This document shows positions 54,786 to 62,647 of a DNA stretch of 64,000 nt, piece after piece. The DNA is from Cupriavidus sp. BIS7. Lineage in GTDB: Bacteria; Pseudomonadota; Gammaproteobacteria; Burkholderiales; Burkholderiaceae. The notes under the pieces were generated by a model. It did no database searches and was not told the DNA's origin. It worked only from the letters and a program-made list of their open reading frames with translations. A program made the position numbers and the translations under genes. The stretch covers positions 1 through 64,000 of the forward strand of contig NZ_ALOU01000050.1 of assembly GCF_000292345.1 (NCBI RefSeq), given 5' to 3'. Every line of letters begins with the position of its first letter. Position 1 is the first letter of the stretch.

Positions 54786-55625
54786 ATGCGATACCTGCGC
54801 TTCATCCTCGATGGCAAGAAACAGACCGGCGTGCGCGACGGCGACAAGATCCGTGTGCTTGGCGCCACGCCGCTCGAAACGCTGCTGGCCAGTGGCGTGG
54901 ATCTGGAAACCTTTGCCGACGGCATCCCTGGCGGCGCGCTCGTCACCGATGCCGACGTGACGTTCCTGCCTGTGCTCGAACATCCGCCCAAGCTGCTTTG
55001 CGTGGGCCTGAACTACGCCGACCACACGCGCGAAAGCAAGCTCGAACAGCCGAAGTACCCGACCATCTTCCCGCGCTACGACACCAGCCTGACCGGTCAT
55101 GGCCAGCCGATCGTGCGTCCACGCGTGTCTGATTCGCTGGACTTTGAAGGCGAGTTCGCCGTGATCCTCAAGTCTGGCGGCCGCCATATCCTCAAGGCGG
55201 ACGCGCTGCAACATGTTGCGGGCTATGCGCTGTTCAACGACGGATCGGTCCGTGAATACCAGTTCCTGGCGCCGCAGTGGACGATGGGCAAGAACTTCGA
55301 TGACACCGGTGCCTTTGGCCCCGAGTTCGTCACGGCCAGCGAAGTGCCGCCCGGTGCGAAGGGCCTGACGCTGGAAACGCGACTGAATGGCGAGGTCGTG
55401 CAGTCGGCCAGCACCGATACGCTGATCTTCGACGTCGCAACGTTGATCTCGACGCTCAGCGAAGCGCTGACCCTGGAAGCCGGCGACGTCATCGTGACCG
55501 GCACACCGAGCGGGGTGGGCTGGGCGCGCGAACCGAAGCTCATCATGCGGCCCGGAGACGTCTGCGAAGTCAGCCTGACCGGCTTTGCCACGCTGCGCAA
55601 CCCGATTGCCGACGAAGCCGCCTGA
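54786..55625 (+). CDS. fumarylacetoacetate hydrolase-family protein
   Basis: A protein of 279 residues. The FAH core has KLLCVGLNYADHTRESKLEQ, DSLDFEGEFAVILKSGGRHI (metal-binding E-x-E) and YALFNDGSVREYQFLAPQWT, then MGKNFDDTGAFGPEFVTASE and VIVTGTPSGVGWAREPKLIM. Family members hydrolyse C-C bonds of diketo acids or act as hydratases and decarboxylases in meta-cleavage pathways. Next to an extradiol dioxygenase, cleavage of its ring-opened product is likely. The start has AAGAGAG upstream. Confidence 0.92.
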   Translation: MRYLRFILDGKKQTGVRDGDKIRVLGATPLETLLASGVDLETFADGIPGGALVTDADVTFLPVLEHPPKLLCVGLNYADHTRESKLEQPKYPTIFPRYDTSLTGHGQPIVRPRVSDSLDFEGEFAVILKSGGRHILKADALQHVAGYALFNDGSVREYQFLAPQWTMGKNFDDTGAFGPEFVTASEVPPGAKGLTLETRLNGEVVQSASTDTLIFDVATLISTLSEALTLEAGDVIVTGTPSGVGWAREPKLIMRPGDVCEVSLTGFATLRNPIADEAA

Positions 55626-55639
55626 ACGGGAGACGAACC

Positions 55640-56560
55640 ATGAGCAACAACCATCAAGCAGCCGTGCATTCGATCGGCCACTACGCATTGATCGTGCCGA
55701 ACCTTGAAGAGGCCCGCCATTTCCATGCGTCGTTCGGACTGTCCCTCGTGGACCACGGCGACCGCCTGGACGCGATGACCGCCGACGAGCAGGTCTGGGC
55801 GCGATTCTTTCCAGGCGAGCGCCGCGAACTGGCGTATCTGAGCTTCCATTGCTACGAAGCCGACTATGAAGCAATCCGCGGTCAGGTGGAGGCCGCCGGT
55901 GCGCGGTTTGCCGACAATGCGCCGTATGCCTCCGGTACTGGCATCTGGTTCCATGACCCCGATGGCAACCTGATCCAGGTCCGCGTAGGCGTGAAGACGA
56001 GTCCATCCGCCAAGCCGTCGCTGGAAAGCGTGCATGTTGGCGCCGACGCGCGCGGCGCGCTGTTCCGACATCAGGTAACTACCGTTCGGCCGCGCCGGTT
56101 GTCCCATGTGGCGCTGTTCACTGCGGACCTGCCGCGTGCGCTTGACTTCTACCATCGCGCGCTGGGCCTGCGCCTGTCGGACCGCTCGGGCGACATGGTC
56201 GCGTTCACGCATGCGCCGCACGGCAGCGATCACCACCTGGTGGCGTTTGCGGCGAGTCCTGCCAAAGGCTGGCATCACGCGTCATGGGACGTGGCAAGCA
56301 TCGACCAGGTCGGGCAGGGTGCCGCGCAGATGGCTGCAGCGGGCTACGCCGAAGGATGGGGCACGGGCCGCCACGTGCTTGGCTCCAACTACTTCCACTA
56401 TGTGCGCGACCCGTGGGGCTCGTTCTGCGAGTACTCCGCCGACATGGACTACATCTCGGCCGGCTCGACCTGGCCCGCCGGCGACCACGCCCCGGAGGAC
56501 TCGATGCACCAGTGGGGCCCGGCCGTCCCGCCGTGGTTCGTCCATAACACGGAGGCCTGA
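55640..56560 (+). CDS. VOC-family type I extradiol dioxygenase
   Basis: A protein of 306 residues with two VOC domains, 1-120 and 150-280. The metal ligands of active extradiol enzymes are visible: H156 (LSHVALFTAD), H212 or H213 (GWHHASWDV) and E264 (SFCEYSADMDY). It should cleave a catechol-type ring next to the hydroxyl pair. It lies 14 bases after the FAH-family gene and 3 bases before the second NTF2-like gene. Confidence 0.9.
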   Translation: MSNNHQAAVHSIGHYALIVPNLEEARHFHASFGLSLVDHGDRLDAMTADEQVWARFFPGERRELAYLSFHCYEADYEAIRGQVEAAGARFADNAPYASGTGIWFHDPDGNLIQVRVGVKTSPSAKPSLESVHVGADARGALFRHQVTTVRPRRLSHVALFTADLPRALDFYHRALGLRLSDRSGDMVAFTHAPHGSDHHLVAFAASPAKGWHHASWDVASIDQVGQGAAQMAAAGYAEGWGTGRHVLGSNYFHYVRDPWGSFCEYSADMDYISAGSTWPAGDHAPEDSMHQWGPAVPPWFVHNTEA

Positions 56561-56563
56561 GCG

Positions 56564-57010
56564 ATGGCGCGTACCGTCGTGGACGCGGCGACGTGGGCTG
56601 CAGTCCAGTCGCTCGCGGCCGATTACTGGCGGCGCGTCGACGGCCTTTGCACCGCCCCCGTCGATGCGCTGTTTATCGAGGCCGGCTGGATGGACTACGG
56701 CGCCGTCCGCTGCGAAGGCCGCGCGCAGATCAGGAAGTTCTACACGGACCGTGCTGCGCGGGAAGCCGAAGCCCGCAGCACCACGCGCCACCTGTTCTCG
56801 AACCTGCTGATTGTGCCGATCGAAAGCGGCCGCCTGCGCGTCAGCTCGACGGTCCATGTGCTGGCCGGCCAGGGCGACTGGCCGCTACCGGCGCACGTGC
56901 CGACGGTGGTTGGCGATTTCGACGACGTGGTCGTCGAAAGCGAACCGGGCGTGTGGCGCTATGAGGGCCGACGCGCCCGGATCGTGTTCGCCGCTGGGAC
57001 GGCTCGCTGA
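56564..57010 (+). CDS. small NTF2-like protein
   Basis: A protein of 148 residues with an NTF2/SnoaL-type fold: VQSLAADYWRRVDGLCTAPV, EAGWMDYGAVRCEGRAQIRK and RHLFSNLLIVPIESGRLRVS. Its start is 3 bases after the dioxygenase stop. It is not closely similar to the NTF2-like protein at 54146. A role in isomerising or dehydrating a pathway intermediate is possible; no catalytic residue can be named with confidence. Confidence 0.8.
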   Translation: MARTVVDAATWAAVQSLAADYWRRVDGLCTAPVDALFIEAGWMDYGAVRCEGRAQIRKFYTDRAAREAEARSTTRHLFSNLLIVPIESGRLRVSSTVHVLAGQGDWPLPAHVPTVVGDFDDVVVESEPGVWRYEGRRARIVFAAGTAR

Positions 57011-57069
57011 CTGCGGTCGGCACTCGATATCTCTTCCGCAATTTTTCCGATTTCACCGGAGACAATCCC

Positions 57070-58002
57070 ATGTCGACCTCCAACAAGGTCATCATCACCT
57101 GCGCCATTACGGGCTCGATCCATACCCCGTCGATGTCGCCCTACCTGCCGGTCACGCCTGCGCAGATTGCCGATTCGGCCGTCGGTGCCGCCGATGCCGG
57201 TGCCGCCATCGTTCACCTGCACGCTCGCGACCCGAAGACCGGCATCCCGAGTCAGGACCCTGCGTTGTTTGGCGAGTTTCTCGGCGCGATCCGGGACAAG
57301 TCCGACGTGGTCATCAATCTCACCACGGGCGGCGCGCCAACCATGTCGATCGAGGAGCGATTGGCACCCGTGGCGCACTTCAAGCCCGAGGTGGCTTCAC
57401 TGAACATGGGCTCGATGAACTTTGGCCTGTACGAGATGCTGGGGCGCTACAAGGAATTCCGCCACGACTGGGAGCGGCCGTACCTGGAAGCCAGCGACGA
57501 CCGCATCTTCCGCAATACCTTCCGCGATATCGCACACATCCTCGAAGCCTGCAACGCCAACCAGACGCGCTTCGAGATCGAGTGCTATGACATTGGCCAT
57601 CTCTACACCGCCGCGCACTTCCTGGACCGTGGGTTGCTGAAGGCGCCGCTGTTCATCCAGTCGGTGTTCGGCATTCGGGGCGGCATCGGCGCTCACCCGG
57701 AAGACATCGCCCATATGAAGCGCACTGCCGATCGGCTGTTCGGTAAGGACTACGTGTGGTCGGTGCTCGGCGCAGGGGCTCAGCAGTCGCGGGTGGTGAC
57801 GCAGGGGTTGTTGATGGGCGGTAACGTGCGGGTGGGCCTGGAAGACAACCTGTGGCTTTCGCGCGGGAAGCTGGCGACCAGCAATGCCGAGCAGGTTGCG
57901 AGCATCCGCAGGACCGTCGAACAGCTTGGCTACTCGGTGGCCACGCCGGACGAGGCACGGGCGATGCTGGGGCTGAAAGGCAAGGACAACGTGGAATTCT
58001 GA
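57070..58002 (+). CDS. beta-keto acid cleavage enzyme (BKACE/Kce family)
   Basis: A protein of 310 residues. The zinc ligands are H49 and H51 (IVHLHARDPKTG), with a third His in the GHLYT region and the conserved GLEDNLWLSRGK near residue 255-265. VIITCAITGSIHTPSMSPYL at the N-terminus and INLTTGGAPTMSIEERLAP are family marks. BKACE enzymes split a beta-keto acid with acetyl-CoA to acetoacetate and an acyl-CoA. It ends the operon just before a terminator, suggesting that it releases the last piece of the degraded chain. Confidence 0.92.
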   Translation: MSTSNKVIITCAITGSIHTPSMSPYLPVTPAQIADSAVGAADAGAAIVHLHARDPKTGIPSQDPALFGEFLGAIRDKSDVVINLTTGGAPTMSIEERLAPVAHFKPEVASLNMGSMNFGLYEMLGRYKEFRHDWERPYLEASDDRIFRNTFRDIAHILEACNANQTRFEIECYDIGHLYTAAHFLDRGLLKAPLFIQSVFGIRGGIGAHPEDIAHMKRTADRLFGKDYVWSVLGAGAQQSRVVTQGLLMGGNVRVGLEDNLWLSRGKLATSNAEQVASIRRTVEQLGYSVATPDEARAMLGLKGKDNVEF

Positions 58003-58028
58003 GCGCGGGACGTTGTCCCCCGGGGCTG

Positions 58029-58059
58029 GTAAAAAGGGACGCCGTGCGTCCTTTTTTAC
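58029..58059. terminator. bidirectional rho-independent terminator
   Basis: GTAAAAAGGGACGC-CGT-GCGTCCTTTTTTAC: a perfect GGACGC/GCGTCC stem flanked by A and T runs. It follows the rightward BKACE operon by 27 bases and the leftward amidohydrolase gene by 13 bases, so it serves both. Confidence 0.88.
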
Positions 58060-58071
58060 CCTGTGCGCTGA

Positions 58072-59214
58072 TCAGGCCTGGGCGAGGCGTGGAAACAGCG
58101 CAAGCGCGTTATCGCGCATGAAGGCGCCGCGCAGGTTCGGCGGGATATGGGGCGAGCCGTCCAGCACGGCAGCCAGGTCGGCGGCGACGGGGGCAGGCGT
58201 GAACGGATAGTCGCTGCCATAGAGCACACGCGTCGGGTCGGCCACCTGCAGCAGCGCGCTCAGCGCCACCGGCTCGGGAGCGCCGGCCAGGTCGTAATAG
58301 AGCTTGCGGATCGCCGCGTCGACACCGGCCCGGTTGCGACCGAGCTTCAGCAACGTACCGATGGCACCTACGCGCGCGGTCAGCACCGGCACGGCGGCCC
58401 CCGCGTGCGGCACGATGATCTTCACGTCGGGATACTTCTCCAGCGTGCCGCTCAGGATCAGGTTGAACACTGCACGCGTGGTGTCGAAGATGAACTCGAT
58501 CATCGGGTAGGGGTAGCCGAGCGGGGGGAGCACCGCGGACTCCTGGCCCTGGCAGCAGGGGCAGTACGGATCGGTCGGATGGATGAAGACGGTGGCCTTG
58601 CGCCGGTTCAGTTCGGCGAACACGGGATCGAGGCGCGCATCGCCCAGATAGATGCCGTGGTAGTTGGACTCCATCACCACACCATCGGCGTGCAGCGTAT
58701 CGAAGGCATGGGCCAGTTCGGCCAGCGAGCCGGCGACATCGGGCAGCGGCAGCGCGGCAAACAGCCCGAAGCGGCCCGGATGCGCGCGTACCGCCTTGGC
58801 CCCTTCATCGTTGCAGTGGCGAGCCAGGCGGCGTGCGGCGGCATCGTCACCAAAATGCAGGCCGGGTGCCGAGATGGACAGCATGGCGGTGGCAATGCCG
58901 AGGCTGTCCATCATGCCGACGTGCCCGGCGGCGCTCCACGGGGGAATGGCCGGCATGCCAGATGGTTTGCTGTGGCCGGCGGCTTCGAGCGCGGCACGGT
59001 ATTCGGGAGGAATGTAGTGCGCGTGGACGTCGATGCGCCCCATTGCACCCGTTGCCACAGTGTTTGGCTCGGCCGCCGAGGCTGGCGATGCAGCCACGCC
59101 GAGTCCGCCGATGGCGGAGGCCGTGAGGCCGACGACACCGGCCAGCGCCTGGCGTCGGCCCGTACTGATGGCGTGGCAACTATCCGTGCTCCGTCCTGAT
59201 CCTGCTTGCAACAT
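58072..59214 (-). CDS. amidohydrolase-2 (ACMSD-like) family protein with possible Tat signal
   Basis: A protein of 380 residues. The metal motif is H64-x-H66 (IDVHAHYIPP), with later His in TVFIHPTDPYC and IIVPHAGAAV and the Asp in VLYGSDYPF, the pattern of ACMSD and related decarboxylases. Unusually, the first 48 residues (TGRRQALAGVVGLTASAIGG, ASPASA) resemble a twin-arginine signal with a cleavage site near ASA|AEP. A periplasmic decarboxylase or hydrolase would be unusual for this group. It carries the shared upstream motif at 59285-59313. Confidence 0.87.
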   Translation of the reverse strand: MLQAGSGRSTDSCHAISTGRRQALAGVVGLTASAIGGLGVAASPASAAEPNTVATGAMGRIDVHAHYIPPEYRAALEAAGHSKPSGMPAIPPWSAAGHVGMMDSLGIATAMLSISAPGLHFGDDAAARRLARHCNDEGAKAVRAHPGRFGLFAALPLPDVAGSLAELAHAFDTLHADGVVMESNYHGIYLGDARLDPVFAELNRRKATVFIHPTDPYCPCCQGQESAVLPPLGYPYPMIEFIFDTTRAVFNLILSGTLEKYPDVKIIVPHAGAAVPVLTARVGAIGTLLKLGRNRAGVDAAIRKLYYDLAGAPEPVALSALLQVADPTRVLYGSDYPFTPAPVAADLAAVLDGSPHIPPNLRGAFMRDNALALFPRLAQA

Positions 59215-59284
59215 GTTCGTGTGTCTCCGCTATCGGTTCTGGAATAGATGTGCCGTCGATTCTATGAGTTGCGCGGGGGGTGAC

Positions 59285-59313
59285 CAAGATAGGGAATGCG
59301 CACCGTTCGGCGT
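59285..59313 (-). promoter_or_regulatory. shared catabolic promoter motif, amidohydrolase copy
   Basis: On the plus strand the motif is CAAGATAGGG, AATGCGCA, CCGTTCGGCGT. Read toward the gene it ends in CCCTATCTTG, 71 bases before the start codon. It matches the porin copy at 49854-49882 in 26 of 29 positions by eye. Confidence 0.7.
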
Positions 59314-59395
59314 AGACAGGTGTGCACCGGCGCTCAGTCCGCTCCGAACTGCCCGGCCGTCGACCCCTGTGCCCCACGCAAGTCGACGATGAACC

Positions 59396-59437
59396 AATAA
59401 AAAGAGCCAAGCCCCTTGGCAGAAAGGGCTTGGCTCT
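59396..59437 (-). terminator. rho-independent terminator of the MFS/BKACE operon
   Basis: Read leftward, AGAGCCAAGCCC and GGGCTTGGCTCT form a perfect 12-bp stem with an 11-base loop, followed by TTTTATT. It lies about 112 bases after the MFS stop codon. Confidence 0.85.
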
Positions 59438-59549
59438 ACAGTCACACCGGACGCCGGAGCGTTCAGACAAGGGACGTCATCGTTCTTTTTCGATGTGCAT
59501 GCACGGGCGCTGAAGCATCTTCCTTGTCCATTGAGGATCGGGAAGGCGG

Positions 59550-60905
59550 TCAGGCAGGGGCGAGTTCCGAGGCACGCTCACCTTCGCTCTGCTTCTCCGC
59601 GCGACCCAGGTCCCGCTGGTAGTTGCGCCCCGCCAGGACGAACAATGTGGCAGCGGCAAGCGAGACCAGCGGTACTACCTGCAGTGCCCCCAGCAGCCCG
59701 ACGCGATCGGCGAGCACGCCGGTCAGGAACGGCGCCGGCGCGGCACCCAGCAGATTATTGGCCAGAGTCAGCGTAGCCAGCGCGGTCGAGTGAATGGCCG
59801 GTCGCACCAGGTTGGCGACCATGGCGCCGGCAGGCCCCCAGGTGCCGGCTGCCACCAGCACGCCACCACCGATCAGCAGCAGTTGCGCAGTGCCTGGGGC
59901 GAGGCGCAGGGCCACCGTCAGCAACACACACGACAGCAGACAATAGGCAATGGCGAGCTTCACCTTTCGCCCCGGCGCCTTGCGGCCGACCCAGTCGGTC
60001 AGCATTCCGCACAGGGTCATGCCCACGCCGCTGACGATCAGCAGCACCGCTGCGGCCAGCGCGGACTTGTCCGGCGCCATGCTGTAGTAGCGATTCAGGT
60101 AGCTCGGCATCCAGGCCACGAAGGCGAATACCGTGAACAGTTGCAGGCCGCTGCCCAGGTAGGCGAACACCAGCGACGGCGTCCCGAACACGGCGCGCAG
60201 CGTGGCGGGCAGCGGCAGATTGCCGCGGCTCGTATCATTCGCATTTGCCGCAGCCAAAGCTCCGGCATGGGTACGCCGGGCCAGCCTGCCCTCGGTCACG
60301 ATCAGGCCGTAGCAAACCGCCACCACCAGGCCGAACACGGCCATGGCGACAAAGGCCGCACGCCAGCCGAAGTGGGTTGCCACTACGCCGCCCAGTGCCA
60401 TGCCGAGCACGGCGCCGAACATGCCGCCGGAGGTGAAGGCGCCAGTCAGGGTGGCGCGCATCGAAGCCGGGAAGGCGCTCAGGATTACCGCCAGGCCCAC
60501 GCTGCCGTAGGCGGCTTCACCCACGCCGACGAAGAAACGTGCCGTCAGCATGTGTCCGTAGCTGGCGGCAAGCCCGCACGCCAGCGTGCTTGCGCTCCAC
60601 AGCAGCGCCATGACGGCGAGGCTTTTCACGCGGCCCCAACGGTCTGCCAGCAGCGAGAACGGCAGGGACAGCAGGCCCACCATCAGCGCCACGACCCCGC
60701 TCAGCGCGCCAAGCTTGGCATCGGTCAGTCCCCACTCCAGCTTCAGTTGGGGGAAAACAGCATTCAGCACCTGCCGCGACATGTAGTCGGACATCAGCAG
60801 TGCAAAGATGAGGGCGAATACCACCCACGCATAGAAGGCGGAGCGCCCTTTCGGGGCGGTGTGATCCGCCAGCGCGCTGGCGGTCTCGGGTAATGTCTGT
60901 CTCAT
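59550..60905 (-). CDS. MFS transporter
   Basis: A protein of 451 residues with 12 predicted transmembrane segments: SAFYAWVVFALIFALLMSDY, GVVALMVGLLSLPFSLLADR and FVGVGEAAYGSVGLAVILSA (motif C-like), and DWVGRKAPGRKVKLAIAYCL. It resembles the spinster/ACS type of organic-anion carriers. It lies 89 bases after the second BKACE gene and is probably in the same operon. The start MRQTLPETASALADH at 60905 has GAGAACG upstream; earlier in-frame codons overlap the BKACE gene and do not look like coding sequence. Confidence 0.85.
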   Translation of the reverse strand: MRQTLPETASALADHTAPKGRSAFYAWVVFALIFALLMSDYMSRQVLNAVFPQLKLEWGLTDAKLGALSGVVALMVGLLSLPFSLLADRWGRVKSLAVMALLWSASTLACGLAASYGHMLTARFFVGVGEAAYGSVGLAVILSAFPASMRATLTGAFTSGGMFGAVLGMALGGVVATHFGWRAAFVAMAVFGLVVAVCYGLIVTEGRLARRTHAGALAAANANDTSRGNLPLPATLRAVFGTPSLVFAYLGSGLQLFTVFAFVAWMPSYLNRYYSMAPDKSALAAAVLLIVSGVGMTLCGMLTDWVGRKAPGRKVKLAIAYCLLSCVLLTVALRLAPGTAQLLLIGGGVLVAAGTWGPAGAMVANLVRPAIHSTALATLTLANNLLGAAPAPFLTGVLADRVGLLGALQVVPLVSLAAATLFVLAGRNYQRDLGRAEKQSEGERASELAPA

Positions 60906-60994
60906 GTTTTCGTTCTCATGCGATCTGGTGCCGCGTTGGAGGTCCGCCTGGCAAACGCGGCAGGTGTGCCAGGCGGCGTGTAACAGTAGGGGTG

Positions 60995-62050
60995 TCAGAC
61001 GGCGCGCAGCGGCAGGTTCTTCTCGCCCGACTTGCGATTCGGGGCCATGCCGTGTGCGGCAAGCGTTTCCTCGACGCTGTCGTACCACGTGCCGATGCGG
61101 TAGATCTGGCGCGCTTCCTTGCCCGAGGCGATCTCGCGGCCCAGTTCCTTCGCTACGCGCACGCACTGCTCGATCTGCTGGACCGAAGTCATGCGGTTGC
61201 CGTGCTGGTCGATGATCGTGTCCTCGATGCCGCAGCGCGGGTGCAGACCCATCGCCATGGCCATCGTGTTGAACGGCAGCACGTTCTTCAGCAGCGATTC
61301 GGCGGTCAGCGTGCAACCGTCCGGAGCGCGGTGGATGAAGTTGAAGAAGTTGAACGGGTTGGGGCCGTCAAAGCCGCCGCCAATGCCGATCCACGTCAGG
61401 TTCAGCGGACCCTTGTACTTGCCGGCGCGCACCATGCGCTCCAGCGTTTCCATTGCGTGGATGCCGGTGAGCTGGAAGTGCGGCTGGATGCCCGCGTTGC
61501 TGAGGCGGCGCAGGTGCTCTTCGACCCAGCCCGGGCCGGCCGGCACGGTCATCTCACGGTAGGCTTCGACGTAGGCCGGGTGAGCCAGCGACGTACCCGC
61601 GGTGTACTCGGGGTACAGCAACTCCATGATGTTCATCTGGGTGGTGTTGATGGCCACCGTCACCTGGTCGGGCTTCGGGTCCAGATCGGCCAGCATGTGG
61701 CGGGTGTCGTCCGACAGCCACTTGGCGGCCTGGCCGTCATCTTCCGGTGCAAAGGAGATCGAGCCGCCCACCTGGATGATCATGTCGGGCACCGCGGCGC
61801 GCACGCCGGCGATCAGCTCGTTGAACTTCGACAGGCGCTTGGAGCCCTTGCCGTCCAGTTCACGCACATGCAGGTGCAGCACGGTGGCGCCGGCGTTGTA
61901 GCAATCCACAGCCTTCTGCACCTGCTCTTCCATGGTCACCGGAATGTCTTCCGGGAAGTCGGCCGGCATCCACTCGGGGCCGTAGGGGGCCACAGTGATG
62001 ACTACCTTGTCCTGGTTCTCGGGGTGCAGCGAATCGTCGAGGAATTGCAT
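60995..62050 (-). CDS. beta-keto acid cleavage enzyme, second (BKACE family)
   Basis: A protein of 351 residues, longer than the first BKACE. The zinc ligands are H59 and H61 (VLHLHVRELDG), with IIQVGGSISFAPEDDGQAAK and LGLHPRCGIEDTIIDQHGNR later. It is a distinct subfamily from the copy at 57070-58002, so the two probably take different chain lengths or side groups. GGAGTAAGAG precedes the ATG. The porin, amidohydrolase and monooxygenase operon have the motif also seen, more weakly, before this gene. Confidence 0.88.
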   Translation of the reverse strand: MQFLDDSLHPENQDKVVITVAPYGPEWMPADFPEDIPVTMEEQVQKAVDCYNAGATVLHLHVRELDGKGSKRLSKFNELIAGVRAAVPDMIIQVGGSISFAPEDDGQAAKWLSDDTRHMLADLDPKPDQVTVAINTTQMNIMELLYPEYTAGTSLAHPAYVEAYREMTVPAGPGWVEEHLRRLSNAGIQPHFQLTGIHAMETLERMVRAGKYKGPLNLTWIGIGGGFDGPNPFNFFNFIHRAPDGCTLTAESLLKNVLPFNTMAMAMGLHPRCGIEDTIIDQHGNRMTSVQQIEQCVRVAKELGREIASGKEARQIYRIGTWYDSVEETLAAHGMAPNRKSGEKNLPLRAV

Positions 62051-62101
62051 CTCTTACTCCTTGCAAAGGTACAGCGAAATCAAATCGGTGTCGGGTGTAC
62101 C

Positions 62102-62131
62102 TAAGGTAGGCGCGGAGGAGCCGTACGGCTT
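62102..62131 (-). promoter_or_regulatory. possible fourth, weaker copy of the shared catabolic motif
   Basis: On the plus strand the order is TAAGGTAGGC, nine bases (GCGGAGGAG), then CCGTACGGCTT. Seven of ten and nine of eleven positions match CAAGATAGGG and CCGTTCGGCGT, with one extra spacer base. It lies 51 bases before the second BKACE gene. Confidence 0.35.
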
Positions 62132-62149
62132 TGCTCCGGTTCCCTTCCG

Positions 62150-62191
62150 CTTGACAGTTCATGCAAGAGGGCTGTTGCATGAACTGTCAAG
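62150..62191. repeat. perfect 17-bp inverted repeat
   Basis: CTTGACAGTTCATGCAA (62150-62166) and TTGCATGAACTGTCAAG (62175-62191) are exact inverse copies around an 8-base loop, GAGGGCTG. Without a T run it is not a standard terminator. It lies between the leftward BKACE gene and the small membrane protein gene. Confidence 0.8.
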
Positions 62192-62305
62192 CTGAAGGAA
62201 GACGATGCAAAGCAGTACATGGCCGTGCTGCCTACCTTGGTTGAAGAACGGCGCCGAACCGTCACGGCTCGCGCGACGAACTTTCAACCCTTGTGAGGTA
62301 CTGCC

Positions 62306-62575
62306 ATGTTCGGCTCGTTAGCTGTTGCCCTTTGGCTTGTTTGCTCCGTCGCGGTCGGCCAGATTGCGAGGGCGCTGGGGCGCTCCGGTGTTGTCTGGAC
62401 TCTCTTCTCGATGATCTGCAGCCCGTCGTTTGGCCTGATTGTCGTGGCCGTTCTTGACAAGAAAGAGCCCGTGCCGAGCCCGCACACGCGCACCAGATTC
62501 CTGCATTGCACAGGATGGCTCAAATACATCATGGCGCGAACACGCTCAGTGCCGGCTAGTTGCCCGCAAGGGTGA
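62306..62575 (+). CDS. small membrane protein, unknown function
   Basis: A protein of 89 residues with a hydrophobic first half: SLAVALWLVCSVAVGQIARA, LGRSGVVWTLFSMICSPSFG and LIVVAVLDKKEP. The pattern (helix, short GRSG turn, second helix, then KK) is that of small bacterial inner-membrane proteins of unknown function. GAGGT lies 6 bases before the ATG. No partner is evident. Confidence 0.55.
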   Translation: MFGSLAVALWLVCSVAVGQIARALGRSGVVWTLFSMICSPSFGLIVVAVLDKKEPVPSPHTRTRFLHCTGWLKYIMARTRSVPASCPQG

Positions 62576-62647
62576 CGGCCGTCGTCCCCAATCAAACGCC
62601 GCTGCGTAACCGCTATGCGGTGAGGTTAAATTACTCCAGAGCGCAAA

